From Marivita sp003149565 (GTDB taxonomy: Bacteria; Pseudomonadota; Alphaproteobacteria; Rhodobacterales; Rhodobacteraceae): a stretch of DNA of 64,000 nt. Shown piece after piece: positions 1 through 8,307 of this stretch. The notes beneath the pieces are model-generated. The model saw only the letters and a list, made by a program, of their open reading frames with translations, made no database searches and was not told the origin of the DNA. The stretch lies in assembly GCF_965216415.1 (NCBI RefSeq), contig NZ_CBDCFU010000002.1; one strand, given 5' to 3'. How positions within the stretch are numbered: position 1 is the stretch's first letter; each line of letters opens with the position of its first letter. A program made the translations under genes and the position numbers.

Positions 1-144
1 GCCCTCAACCTCTTCGATGGTGTTTTCGAGGTAGAAGAGCGGCACAATCTGCACCAACCCCCCGATAGTCACGACCAGAAAGCTGAGGACCAGCAACAGC
101 GTCGCGTTGGTTTCGATGAGCTTGTGCTTGTCAAGAATACCCAT
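1..144 (-). CDS. ccoO: cbb3-type cytochrome c oxidase subunit II, partial
   Basis: This is the first 48 codons of the membrane-anchored mono-haem c subunit of cbb3 oxidase; the rest lies outside the window. The protein begins MGILDKHKLIETNATLLLV and runs through one hydrophobic anchor into PLFYLENTIEEVEG, which is the characteristic CcoO N-terminus. CcoO passes electrons from the c-type cytochromes to CcoN. It starts 13 bp after the ccoN stop on the same strand, so the two are cotranscribed. The haem-binding CXXCH motif is not in the visible part. The identity is secure; only the extent is truncated. Confidence 0.93.
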   Translation of the reverse strand, partial: MGILDKHKLIETNATLLLVLSFLVVTIGGLVQIVPLFYLENTIEEVEG

Positions 145-157
145 AGTCCAAGCCTCC

Positions 158-1768
158 TTATTCGGCCGGGACGGCTGTGGAGGACACCGCGGCTTCTTTT
201 GCCGGGCTGCGCTTCACAGTCATCCAAAGATTGTAGCACATGATGAGGCCACCAGCTGCATACATCACACCGCCCAGAGCACGTACGACGTACATCGGGA
301 ACTTCGCACTCACGGTGTCGGCAAAGCTGTTCACGAGGAACCCGTTTGCATCGACTTCGCGCCACATCAGGCCTTCCATGATCCCGGTGACCCACATTGA
401 GGCCGCGTAGAGGATGATGCCGATGGTGGCGAGCCAGAAGTGCCAGCTGACCATGCTCAGGCTATAGAGCCGCTGACGGTTCCAGAGCTTGGGCACGAGG
501 AAGTACAGAGCACCGAAGGTGATCATACCGTTCCAGCCAAGCGCGCCGGAGTGGACGTGACCAATGGTCCAGTCGGTGTAATGCGACAGCGAGTTGACCG
601 CGCGGATCGACATCATCGGACCTTCGAAAGTCGACATGCCGTAGAAGCCAAGCGAGATCACCATCATCCGGATGACCGGGTCGGTGCGCAGCTTGTCCCA
701 TGCGCCGCTCAGCGTCATCAGACCGTTGATCATGCCGCCCCAGCTGGGCATCCAGAGCACGATCGAGAAAACCATGCCAAGTGTCGATGCCCAATCCGGC
801 AGAGCGGTGTAGTGCAGGTGGTGCGGACCCGCCCAGATATACAGGAAGATCAGGGCCCAGAAGTGGATGATCGACAGTTTATAGCTGAAGACCGGGCGTT
901 CCGCCTGTTTGGGCACGAAGTAGTACATCATACCCAGGAAGCCGGCTGTCAGAAAGAAACCGACAGCATTGTGGCCGTACCACCACTGAACCATCGCATC
1001 TTGAACGCCTGCAAAAACCTGAACCGACTTGGAACCGAAGATCGAGACCGGAATGCTCAGGTTATTGAAAACGTGAAGCATCGCGACAGTGACGATAAAG
1101 GACAGGAAGAACCAGTTTGCCACGTAAATATGCGGCTCTTTACGCTTGATGATCGTGCCGAGGAAAACCGCCAGATACGCCAGCCAGACAATGGTCAGCC
1201 AAAGGTCCACATACCATTCGGGTTCTGCGTATTCCTTGGACTGGGTCCCACCCAGCAGATAGCCAGTGGCCGCCAGCACGATAAAAAGGTTGTAGCCCCA
1301 GAAGACGAACCAGCCGAGGTTGCCTCCCCAAAGGCGCGCCGCGCTGGTACGCTGTACAACGTAGAACGATGTTGCGATCAAGGCGTTGCCACCAAACGCA
1401 AAAATCACCGCAGAGGTGTGCAGCGGGCGAAGGCGCCCAAAGTTCATATAGCCTTGTGCCCATTCAAAATTGAGCACCGGAAAAGCCAGCTGAAACGCGA
1501 TAAAGGTCCCCGCGAGGAACCCGACCACACCCCAGAACGCCGTTGCAATCACGCCGTAGCGGATCACTCCGTCCATGTAGCTTGTTTCAAGAACAGCCGC
1601 AGGTACCGGTTCATCAGTGTTCCGCAACGTCCAGAGGAAGAGCCCGGCAGATACCGCCATGATAATTATGGCGTGAACCTGATAGGCCAAATCGCGCGCG
1701 TAGCTTGCAGCGATCATCGCGAAAAGCGTGATCAAACCAAGCGCGATCAGCTTGATATAGTTCAACAT
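158..1768 (-). CDS. ccoN: cbb3-type cytochrome c oxidase subunit I
   Basis: This is the catalytic subunit of the high-affinity terminal oxidase that reduces O2 to water in the cytoplasmic membrane. It has 536 residues and about twelve or more hydrophobic segments, the usual size for CcoN. Visible ligand motifs are RPLHTSAV (His about 117, low-spin haem), WWYGHNAV (about 262-269, CuB histidine and the cross-linked tyrosine), AGPHHLHY (about 313-320, the CuB histidine pair) and GHVHSGALGW (high-spin haem region). It is followed after 13 bp by ccoO. A perfect FNR-type box lies about 100 bp upstream of the start, which fits induction at low oxygen. The gene is divergent from a universal stress gene. 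Confidence 0.97.
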   Translation of the reverse strand: MLNYIKLIALGLITLFAMIAASYARDLAYQVHAIIIMAVSAGLFLWTLRNTDEPVPAAVLETSYMDGVIRYGVIATAFWGVVGFLAGTFIAFQLAFPVLNFEWAQGYMNFGRLRPLHTSAVIFAFGGNALIATSFYVVQRTSAARLWGGNLGWFVFWGYNLFIVLAATGYLLGGTQSKEYAEPEWYVDLWLTIVWLAYLAVFLGTIIKRKEPHIYVANWFFLSFIVTVAMLHVFNNLSIPVSIFGSKSVQVFAGVQDAMVQWWYGHNAVGFFLTAGFLGMMYYFVPKQAERPVFSYKLSIIHFWALIFLYIWAGPHHLHYTALPDWASTLGMVFSIVLWMPSWGGMINGLMTLSGAWDKLRTDPVIRMMVISLGFYGMSTFEGPMMSIRAVNSLSHYTDWTIGHVHSGALGWNGMITFGALYFLVPKLWNRQRLYSLSMVSWHFWLATIGIILYAASMWVTGIMEGLMWREVDANGFLVNSFADTVSAKFPMYVVRALGGVMYAAGGLIMCYNLWMTVKRSPAKEAAVSSTAVPAE

Positions 1769-1860
1769 TTTTTGTCCCTTCGTCTTACCTGCGCGATTCG
1801 GCTGCCGCGCAGGCGGTTTTCAGACTGGGCCCTTAATGCGAAACTTGGCTGAACCTATCC

Positions 1861-1874
1861 TTGATCTGCATCAA
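1861..1874. promoter_or_regulatory. FNR/FnrL box upstream of ccoN
   Basis: TTGATCTGCATCAA is a perfect match to the FNR/CRP-family consensus TTGAT-N4-ATCAA. It lies about 93-106 bp upstream of the ccoN start codon, in the ccoN/universal-stress-gene divergent region. FnrL control of ccoN operons is established in Rhodobacterales; assigning this box to ccoN is inference from position. Confidence 0.85.
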
Positions 1875-1892
1875 TAGAATTGCCGGACTTGT

Positions 1893-1906
1893 TTGATGGG
1901 TGTCAA
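1893..1906. promoter_or_regulatory. Second FNR-type box, proximal to the universal stress gene
   Basis: TTGATGGGTGTCAA matches the FNR consensus except for one base in the right half-site (GTCAA instead of ATCAA). It lies 62-75 bp upstream of the universal stress gene start and 18 bp from the first box, so each divergent gene may have its own box. Confidence 0.65.
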
Positions 1907-1967
1907 AGCGCGTCACGCGGTATGAGCCGATGGTGACAAAAGAGGAAAACATCCAAGGGAGCTAACC

Positions 1968-2807
1968 ATGTCTTTCAAAACGATCTTGGCCGTCGCAACC
2001 GACGAGGCCCAATTGACCGAGACACTAACGCAAGCCACCGCTATGGCTGGCGCGCTGGATGCCCATCTTGATGTACTTTGTATCGGCGTGGATCGCACGC
2101 AAACTGGTTATTATTATGCGGGCATGAATGCAGCGGTGCTCCAGGAAACGCTGCATCAGGCACGGGAAGATGCATCTGGCTTGGCCGAGGTCGCCAAAGA
2201 AAAGCTCAACCAGACCGACCTTCGATGGGGCGTTACAGAAGCCGTCTGCCAATTGGCAGACGTCGCCCGATTCGTCGCGTCTCACGCCCGGTTCGCTGAT
2301 CTGACGGTGGTACCGCGCCCGTATGGCGATGATCGCGGTATTGAACTTGAGCCCGCTGTCGAAGGCGCACTGTTCGAGGGACAATCACCCGTGATCGTTC
2401 TGCCAGATGGCGGAACCGAGTTGAAATTGCCTCAGAAAGTGGCAATCGGCTGGAATGAAAGCGCCGAAGCTCTGCGTGCCGTTCGAAGCGCCATGCCCTT
2501 TCTCACTGAGGCGAAAAACGTGCATATCGTCGTGATCGATCCCCCCAAACATGGGCCAAACCGATCCGATCCCGGCGGCTTGCTGTCGCAATTCCTCGCC
2601 CGGCACGGCGTCAGCGTCGAAATCGACGTTCTATCGAAATCAATGCCGCGGGTGTCCGACGTGATGCGCCGGCATGTAACTGATATCAATGCTGATATGG
2701 TGGTCATGGGCGCATATGGTCACTCGCGCTTCCGCGAAGCCATCCTTGGCGGGGCCACGCGCAATATGCTCGAAACCTGCGAAGTCCCAGTGTTCATGGC
2801 GCATTGA
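1968..2807 (+). CDS. Universal stress protein UspA family
   Basis: A 279-residue cytoplasmic universal stress protein, long enough for two Usp folds. The C-terminal fold has the nucleotide-binding signature GAYGHSRFREAILGGATRN (about 249-267), matching the G-2x-G-9x-G-S/T pattern of ATP-binding Usp proteins. The N-terminal half keeps the fold but no obvious ATP motif. The start is preceded by AAGGGAGCTAACC, a good ribosome binding site. The gene is divergent from ccoN, and an FNR-type box about 70 bp upstream suggests co-induction at low oxygen. The specific client or role cannot be read from sequence. Confidence 0.9.
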   Translation: MSFKTILAVATDEAQLTETLTQATAMAGALDAHLDVLCIGVDRTQTGYYYAGMNAAVLQETLHQAREDASGLAEVAKEKLNQTDLRWGVTEAVCQLADVARFVASHARFADLTVVPRPYGDDRGIELEPAVEGALFEGQSPVIVLPDGGTELKLPQKVAIGWNESAEALRAVRSAMPFLTEAKNVHIVVIDPPKHGPNRSDPGGLLSQFLARHGVSVEIDVLSKSMPRVSDVMRRHVTDINADMVVMGAYGHSRFREAILGGATRNMLETCEVPVFMAH

Positions 2808-2819
2808 TATTGTGCGCGA

Positions 2820-3470
2820 CTAGCCGGTCAGAAGGCGCAAACCCTGCGTGACGTCTGATCGGACCGCAAGTCGAAGGCCGGGTTCATCTCCGGCCTTCAG
2901 GGCCGCAATGATCAAACGATGATATTGCGGCGCTTCTGTCCGCCGGAGCCGTCCATAGAGTGCTCGCATAGTCGGGCCCAATTGCAGCCATACGGTTTCC
3001 GCCATCGCCAACATCGCTGGAGCCTGCGCGCGTAGGTATAATGTTCGGTGGAAATCAAGATTTGTACGGATGTATCCAACCGCATCCCGGTTTGAAATGG
3101 CATCAGCTATGCTGCCGTTGATCGCCTGCAGGCGGTCTATCAGGGCAAGGTGGGCCCGCGGCAGCGCGCGGCTGGCCAGTTCGACTTCGATCAAGGCCCG
3201 TAATGCAGCCAGCTCTTCGATCCGGTCATTTGACAATTCCGGCGTCGACACGCGACCCGAGGCCGACATGGACAGCGCGCCTTCCGCGACGAGTCTCTGA
3301 AACGCCTCGCGTGCTGGCGTCATCGACACGTCGAACTCCCGTGCAACCCCGCGCAGTGTCAATTGCTCCGCAGGCGACATCTGCCCGAACATGATGCGAT
3401 TGCGCAAACCACGATAAACACGGTCATGCGCCGACAAGGTGGGTTCAGTGGGACGGGTCAGGACGCTCAT
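2820..3470 (-). CDS. GntR-family transcriptional regulator (FadR/FCD subfamily)
   Basis: A 216-residue regulator. Residues about 15-78 form the GntR winged helix-turn-helix (RGVAREFDVSMTPAREAFQRL). Residues about 88-205 form the all-helical FCD ligand-binding domain, with the DFHRTLY segment that usually supplies a metal-binding histidine. The ligand is unknown. It follows the metallopeptidase gene on the same strand by 30 bp. A 12-bp palindrome sits just upstream of its start and may be an autoregulatory operator. No clear Shine-Dalgarno sequence precedes the ATG. Confidence 0.88.
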   Translation of the reverse strand: MSVLTRPTEPTLSAHDRVYRGLRNRIMFGQMSPAEQLTLRGVAREFDVSMTPAREAFQRLVAEGALSMSASGRVSTPELSNDRIEELAALRALIEVELASRALPRAHLALIDRLQAINGSIADAISNRDAVGYIRTNLDFHRTLYLRAQAPAMLAMAETVWLQLGPTMRALYGRLRRTEAPQYHRLIIAALKAGDEPGLRLAVRSDVTQGLRLLTG

Positions 3471-3476
3471 ACCAAA

Positions 3477-3488
3477 CTGTGATCACAG
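3477..3488. promoter_or_regulatory. Candidate GntR operator palindrome
   Basis: CTGTGATCACAG is a perfect 12-bp palindrome ending 7 bp before the GntR start codon, in the 30-bp gap between two co-directional genes. GntR/FadR-type proteins bind short palindromes of this form, often at their own promoter. Binding here is inference. Confidence 0.45.
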
Positions 3489-3500
3489 TCTTGGATCGGG

Positions 3501-4193
3501 TCAAGCATCAAACCGAAACCGATGCAGCTTGGGGCCGTCTTGACGCAGCCAATCGCGCGCCTTTTTGTGCGGTCCATACAGGTGATCCACCAAGCGCCAG
3601 AAATCCGCGGAATGATTCATCTCCTGCAAATGCGCGACTTCGTGAGCCGCCACATAATGCAACACGAATCGTGGCGCGAGAATCAGCCGCCACGAATACA
3701 TCAGAGCGCCAGCAGAAGAACACGACCCCCACCGCGACCGGGTATCTCTGAGCGTCAAACGCGAATAGCGGCGGCCCAATTGCGTAGCGTAATGATCAGA
3801 TGCACGCGTCAGTTCGGCCCGGGCCTGTTCTTTCAGCCACGCCAGCAAGTGCCGCCTTCCTGTTTCAATGGGATCCGGCAACATGATGCGCGATCCATCC
3901 AGCAGCAACCGCTTCCCCGCCCCCTGGACAAGCTCAAGCCGTTCGCCCCCGACACTCAGCACATGGCCCGGTCCGACAAGCTCCGGCGCAGAATGTTGTG
4001 CCAGATGGCCCTCAACCCACGCGTGCTTTTCTGCCGCAAAGGCCAGAGCGTCTCTCTCTGAAACACCGCGAGGGACCGTGAGCGTCACCACGCCGTCGAT
4101 CCGCGAAATGCGTAAAGTCATGCGGCGCGCCCGGGAACTTTTCCGCAATTTCAGCGGGATTTCGGGGTTGCCGGGGAAGGTTCTGACGCCCAT
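3501..4193 (-). CDS. YgjP-like (DUF45) metallopeptidase domain protein
   Basis: A 230-residue protein of the YgjP/DUF45 family, which has a zincin-like metallopeptidase fold. The zinc motif is HEVAH (184-188) with a further histidine at about 194 (EMNHSADFW). The family signature RSRWGSCSSAG (about 153-162) is present. There is no signal peptide, so it is probably cytoplasmic. The substrate is not established, and members are often annotated only as M48-like hydrolases. It lies upstream of the GntR regulator on the same strand. Confidence 0.9.
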   Translation of the reverse strand: MGVRTFPGNPEIPLKLRKSSRARRMTLRISRIDGVVTLTVPRGVSERDALAFAAEKHAWVEGHLAQHSAPELVGPGHVLSVGGERLELVQGAGKRLLLDGSRIMLPDPIETGRRHLLAWLKEQARAELTRASDHYATQLGRRYSRLTLRDTRSRWGSCSSAGALMYSWRLILAPRFVLHYVAAHEVAHLQEMNHSADFWRLVDHLYGPHKKARDWLRQDGPKLHRFRFDA

Positions 4194-4298
4194 ATGCCGC
4201 TCGAAGATATCTATAGCCTAAAGCCTTTGACACTGGTTCGGTGTTATGGCAGTTGGCGCAGATTGTCGATATGACCACGCAATTGAAGGGGATCTCCC

Positions 4299-4616
4299 AT
4301 GCCCAAAGAAGAATGGGGCGTCAAACGCGTTTGCCCAACGACGGGAAAGCGCTTTTATGACCTAAACGCCGATCCGATCATCAGCCCGTACACAGGTGAA
4401 GTGGTCGAAATTGATACCGGCAAGACCCGCATGATCGCGGCAGATGCCGAAGACCGTCAGAACAAGGCCAAGGCTGACAACGTCGAGGAAGTTGACGTGC
4501 TCGACGAAGATGATGTCGATGTCGAACTCGAAGACGATGATGTTCTTGAGGATGATGACGACGATAATGTGTCGCTGGACGACATTGCTGACGTCGCAAG
4601 CGACGACGACGATTAA
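4299..4616 (+). CDS. FYDLN-acid family protein (TIGR02300)
   Basis: A 105-residue protein named for its FYDLN motif (about residues 18-22, in KRFYDLNADP) within a short conserved N-terminal domain (1-35). The C-terminal half is almost entirely acidic (runs of Asp and Glu from about residue 64 to the end). The family is largely restricted to Alphaproteobacteria and its function is unknown; the acidic tail suggests interaction with a basic partner. The start is preceded by AAGGGGATCTCCC. An imperfect inverted repeat without a U-tract follows, then tRNA-Ala. Confidence 0.92.
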   Translation: MPKEEWGVKRVCPTTGKRFYDLNADPIISPYTGEVVEIDTGKTRMIAADAEDRQNKAKADNVEEVDVLDEDDVDVELEDDDVLEDDDDDNVSLDDIADVASDDDD

Positions 4617-4626
4617 TTTCTGCAAA

Positions 4627-4654
4627 GGGGCGGAATCACGCTTGATCCCGCCCC
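4627..4654 (+). terminator. Stem-loop after the FYDLN gene
   Basis: A 12-bp stem with one mismatch (4627-4638 with 4643-4654) and a 4-nt loop starts 10 bp after the stop codon. No U-tract follows, so it is either a weak terminator or a 3'-end stabiliser. Confidence 0.45.
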
Positions 4655-4683
4655 CGGCATTGCGTAATTGAACGCGCACGAAC

Positions 4684-4759
<76 letters not shown>

Positions 4760-4820
4760 AACACTTCCCTCACAGTTTTAAGTTCTGTCAGCGCGGTATG
4801 TCGTTTGATCTGCGCACGGG

Positions 4821-5756
4821 TTATGTCGTTGATGTATCGCCCAGCACAGTGACTTCCGGGGCCCGTTGCCTGAGCGACTGACAGACAAGCGAGGCAAGCA
4901 GGCGAAACTCGCTCTCTCGCGACGTTCCTTTCCGCCATACCATACCGATCATCCGCGCAGGCGCGGTTCCGCGGAAAGGTCGTGCGACGACCAGATCCTG
5001 ATGTGCAACTTCCGATTTCACGTAAAGCGCCGGCATCAACGACAACCCCATGCCCGTCGCCACCATTTGTCGAAGCGTATCGAGACTGGTGCTTTCGTAG
5101 TCATGGGACAGCTCGACGCCGTGCTCTTCTGAAATCCGACGCACCAGTTCATATAACCTGTGCCCCGGCTCAAGCGACAGAATCGTCTCGCCCCGCAGCA
5201 TGACCGGATCAATCTCTGACTCAGCCGCAAGCCGATGCTCCGAAGGCATGACCACCTGAATCGGTTCGCGAAAAAGTGGTTGGGTCTCCAACTCGGTCCG
5301 CGCGACGGGTAACGGAAAGAACAGCAAATCCAATGACCCGTCTTCCAGGCTCCGCAACAAGAGGTCTGGAAGACCCTCCCGAATATAGAGTCCAAGCTTC
5401 GGATATTTCTTGTGCAGGTCCGGGATCACCAGCGGCAGGAAGTACGATCCAACAGTCTGTACAACACCGACGCGGATAACAGAACTGAGCACGCTTTGAC
5501 GTGACTTGGCGATCGTATGGATCTCGGAAACCTCACGAAGAACCCGCCGGCCGCGCTCAACGATGTCTTTCCCGGTGGGGGTCATAATCACCTTGGATCG
5601 GCTGCGCTCCACCAGACTGACCCCCAATCGCAGCTCAAGCTCCTTGATCTGCGCGCTCAGCGTCGGTTGCGTGACGTTGCACGCCTCGGCAGCGCGCCGG
5701 AAATGCAGGTGATCTGCCACCGCAACAAGGTAACGCAGTTGTTGAAGGCTTGGCAT
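4821..5756 (-). CDS. LysR-family regulator of the OxyR type, lacking redox cysteines
   Basis: A 311-residue LysR-type regulator. Residues 1-60 are the winged helix-turn-helix (RRAAEACNVTQPTLSAQIKELE) and about 90-300 the two-lobed effector domain. Overall layout and the first 60 residues resemble OxyR. However, the only cysteines are in the HTH (EACNV) and near the C-terminus (LVCQS); the region that holds the peroxidatic pair in OxyR (GETILSLEPGHRLYELVRR, about 190-208) has none. It is therefore unlikely to sense peroxide by the classical disulfide. A perfect OxyR-type motif lies 14 bp upstream of its start. No katG or ahpC is adjacent; the divergent neighbour is mrpA. Confidence 0.88.
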   Translation of the reverse strand: MPSLQQLRYLVAVADHLHFRRAAEACNVTQPTLSAQIKELELRLGVSLVERSRSKVIMTPTGKDIVERGRRVLREVSEIHTIAKSRQSVLSSVIRVGVVQTVGSYFLPLVIPDLHKKYPKLGLYIREGLPDLLLRSLEDGSLDLLFFPLPVARTELETQPLFREPIQVVMPSEHRLAAESEIDPVMLRGETILSLEPGHRLYELVRRISEEHGVELSHDYESTSLDTLRQMVATGMGLSLMPALYVKSEVAHQDLVVARPFRGTAPARMIGMVWRKGTSRESEFRLLASLVCQSLRQRAPEVTVLGDTSTT

Positions 5757-5769
5757 GTTTGCCCCTGAG

Positions 5770-5784
5770 ATAGTTATTATCTAT
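5770..5784. promoter_or_regulatory. OxyR/LysR-type operator motif
   Basis: ATAGTTATTATCTAT fits the OxyR half-site consensus ATAGnTnnnAnCTAT at every fixed position; the flanking G and C extend it to a GATAG-N7-CTATC repeat (5769-5785). It lies 14 bp upstream of the divergent LysR gene and about 265 bp upstream of mrpA. Autoregulation by the adjacent LysR protein is the simplest reading. Confidence 0.65.
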
Positions 5785-5785
5785 C

Positions 5786-6048
5786 AAAACTACAGATACT
5801 TTCGATTTGCTCAATGAAAACCAGCGCCTATTTCACTTCTTGGGCGAAGGAGCAGGGTTTGTGTTGAAAGCAAGAGACAATTCATTTGTCCGCGATTTCG
5901 GATATGTTAATCGGAATGTACAAGCTGCGCTAAGCAGTGGCGCGGCCGTGGTTTATTTTGGGCGCGCAGCCCGGATCACCACTGACACTGCTTCACTCCT
6001 GAATTTCGACCCACCGCTCAGCGCAAAATCCGCAGGAGGTAACCACTG
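5786..6048. other. Long 5' region of the Mrp operon
   Basis: This stretch between the LysR operator and mrpA holds no convincing gene. An open frame from a TTG at 5807 has no good ribosome binding site and no recognisable domain, although its stop overlaps the mrpA start. It probably contains the mrp promoter and an untranslated leader. I see no terminator or known riboswitch fold. Confidence 0.5.
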
Positions 6049-8307
6049 ATGGCAGGCGGATTTCCAACCGACACGCGTGGAAACGGTATTGTTGGGGTCA
6101 TCCCCGTCCTGTTTTCCGCCGCGCTGTTCGTGTATTTTGCCTCTCTCATGCCCACGATCGCCGCGACCGAGGTGATCCGTATGACACTCCCGTGGATTCC
6201 TTCCCTCGGGATTGAATTGGCGTTCCTCGTAGACGGGCTTAGCCTGACATTTTCGCTCCTGATCTCAGGCATCGGTACTCTGGTACTGCTCTATTCCAAC
6301 ACCTACCTGGCCGGACACCCGCAATATGCCCGGTTTGCCCTGTTCCTAACCGCTTTCATGGTGTCGATGCTGGGTTTGGTGCTGGCAGACGACCTGATCC
6401 TTCTCTTTGTCTTTTGGGAGTTGACCACGCTCACTTCCTATATGCTCATCGGATTCTCGCATGAGGCCGAGAAAAGCCGCCGTAACGCGCTGCAGGCTCT
6501 GTTTGTCACCGGCGCGGGGGGACTGGCCTTCCTTGCCGGTCTGATTCTGCTGGCCGCTGCCACCGGCACCACCAGCATTTCAGGCATCATTGCGCAGGGC
6601 AGTGCGCTCAAAGAACATGCAATGTACCTGCCCATCCTGATCCTGCTGCTGGCGGGGACATTTACGAAGTCGGCACAGGTGCCGTTCCACTTCTGGCTCC
6701 CCAACGCAATGGCTGCGCCCACGCCGGTCAGCGCCTTTCTGCACTCGGCGACGATGGTCAAGGCGGGCGTCTACGTCATGGCGCGGATGCACCCGGCGAT
6801 GTCCGGAACCGATGTCTGGCTCTGGACACTGACTATTTTCGGCGCAGTAACGGCAGTCTTCGCAAGCCTTCTGGCGCTGCGCCAGACCGACCTCAAGCAG
6901 GCGTTGGCCTACACCACGCTGATGGCGCTTGGCACGCTGACGCTCTTTCTGGGGCAAGAGTCAGGCTACGCGATGACTGCGTTCGCGACCTTCCTGATCG
7001 TGCATTCGCTTTACAAAGCGTCGCTCTTCCTTGTCGTCGGTTGCATCGACCTCTCCACCGGCACCCGCGAGACCGACCAACTCGGCGGGCTGGGGCGGAT
7101 CATGCCAATCACAGCCGTCGCCGCGGCGCTTGCTGCCCTGTCGATGGCGGGCTTCCCGCCCTTCCTTGGCTTCATCGGCAAGGAGCTGAAATACGCAGGC
7201 GCAATCGCCGTGGCTTCCGAGCCAGTGTTGGTGGCGGGTGCGGCGCTTCTGTCGAACGCGCTGATGCTGGCCGTTGCCGGTGTTGTCGCCTTCCGTCCGT
7301 TCTGGCGCGGCACTGTGCCATCAAGTCAATCCCCACAAGAAGCTCCCTGGCAGATGTGGGCTGGGCCAATCATCCTCGCCAGCCTCGGTGCGATCTTCGG
7401 CATCTACCCCGACCTGTTGCAGGTCGCCCTCGTCGCGCCGACCGTTGTGTCGCTCACCGGAGAGGTGGGTGAGGTCAAGGAGTTGCAACTCTGGGCCGGG
7501 TTCAACATCCCGTTGATCCTCAGCGTTGCGACATTTGTCCTTGGTCTGGTCCTGTACGCCCGCCACGTACAACTGCGCGCGCTGCTGGAGCGCGGTTTCA
7601 GAGCGATCCCGAACCTCGACAAAGGCTGGGACAAGTTCCTTGACGGGCTCAAGGCGTTTGCAAAATGGCAGACCCAGCTCGTGCAAAATGGCAAACTCTC
7701 CAGCTATCTCTTTGGCACCTTCCTGACCATCGCGGCCGGCATCCTTTTGACGCTGATCTACACGGGCATGCCGATGATCGCAGTCGATCTTTCGGATGTG
7801 GAATGGAAGCACACATCCATCGCCCTGCTGACCATTGCGGGCGCACTCCTTGCGCTTGTCACCAACTCTCGCATCGCCGGCATCGCCGCACTTGGCGTGG
7901 TCGGCATCGGTATCGCGATGATCTTCATCGTCTTCAGCGCCCCCGACGTGGCGATCACACAGCTCCTGGTCGAAACCTTGGTCGTGGTGCTGGTCGCAGT
8001 TGTCATGCTGCGCCTGCCATCGCTGCCCAAGGCTGAGTTCCGCCTGAACCACGCTTTGCTGTCCGTTGCCGTTGGTGCATCTGTTTCGCTGATCCTCATC
8101 GCCGTTGTGTCCAGCCCGCTTGATCTGCGACTGACCGAGTATTTCGAGGTCACAAGCTGGCCCGAAGCCTACGGGCGCAACATCGTCAATGTCATCCTCG
8201 TGGATTTCCGCGCGCTCGACACATTCGGAGAAATCGCCGTGGTCGTGATCGCCGCTCTGTCGGCCTACGCACTGCTGCGCACAACACGCAAGGGAGACCA
8301 GAAATGA
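6049..8307 (+). CDS. mnhA: Na+/H+ antiporter Mrp/Mnh subunit A
   Basis: The largest subunit (752 residues) of the multisubunit cation/proton antiporter in the cytoplasmic membrane. It is homologous to the NuoL-type proton-pumping subunits of complex I. The antiporter-M core spans about residues 90-420, with KSAQVPFHFWLPNAM and HSATMVKAGVYV carrying conserved lysines. A C-terminal DUF4040-like segment (about 590-670, IFIVFSAPDVAITQLLVE) and an MnhB-like tail follow. The start is supported by CAGGAGGTAACC. Compared with Bacillus MrpA the usual first transmembrane helix is missing; the N-terminus is a short polar stretch (MAGGFPTDTRGNG). The stop overlaps mnhB (ATGA). Confidence 0.95.
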   Translation: MAGGFPTDTRGNGIVGVIPVLFSAALFVYFASLMPTIAATEVIRMTLPWIPSLGIELAFLVDGLSLTFSLLISGIGTLVLLYSNTYLAGHPQYARFALFLTAFMVSMLGLVLADDLILLFVFWELTTLTSYMLIGFSHEAEKSRRNALQALFVTGAGGLAFLAGLILLAAATGTTSISGIIAQGSALKEHAMYLPILILLLAGTFTKSAQVPFHFWLPNAMAAPTPVSAFLHSATMVKAGVYVMARMHPAMSGTDVWLWTLTIFGAVTAVFASLLALRQTDLKQALAYTTLMALGTLTLFLGQESGYAMTAFATFLIVHSLYKASLFLVVGCIDLSTGTRETDQLGGLGRIMPITAVAAALAALSMAGFPPFLGFIGKELKYAGAIAVASEPVLVAGAALLSNALMLAVAGVVAFRPFWRGTVPSSQSPQEAPWQMWAGPIILASLGAIFGIYPDLLQVALVAPTVVSLTGEVGEVKELQLWAGFNIPLILSVATFVLGLVLYARHVQLRALLERGFRAIPNLDKGWDKFLDGLKAFAKWQTQLVQNGKLSSYLFGTFLTIAAGILLTLIYTGMPMIAVDLSDVEWKHTSIALLTIAGALLALVTNSRIAGIAALGVVGIGIAMIFIVFSAPDVAITQLLVETLVVVLVAVVMLRLPSLPKAEFRLNHALLSVAVGASVSLILIAVVSSPLDLRLTEYFEVTSWPEAYGRNIVNVILVDFRALDTFGEIAVVVIAALSAYALLRTTRKGDQK

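Noticed and set aside
440..1852. Long open frame (470 codons) on the plus strand opposite ccoN
   Set aside because: It is antisense to a fully supported gene, rich in Arg, His, Asp and Gln, has no recognisable domain, and arises from the codon bias of ccoN.
5807..6049. Possible 80-residue protein before mrpA
   Set aside because: TTG start, no good ribosome binding site, no domain. The stop/start overlap with mrpA is suggestive but not enough.
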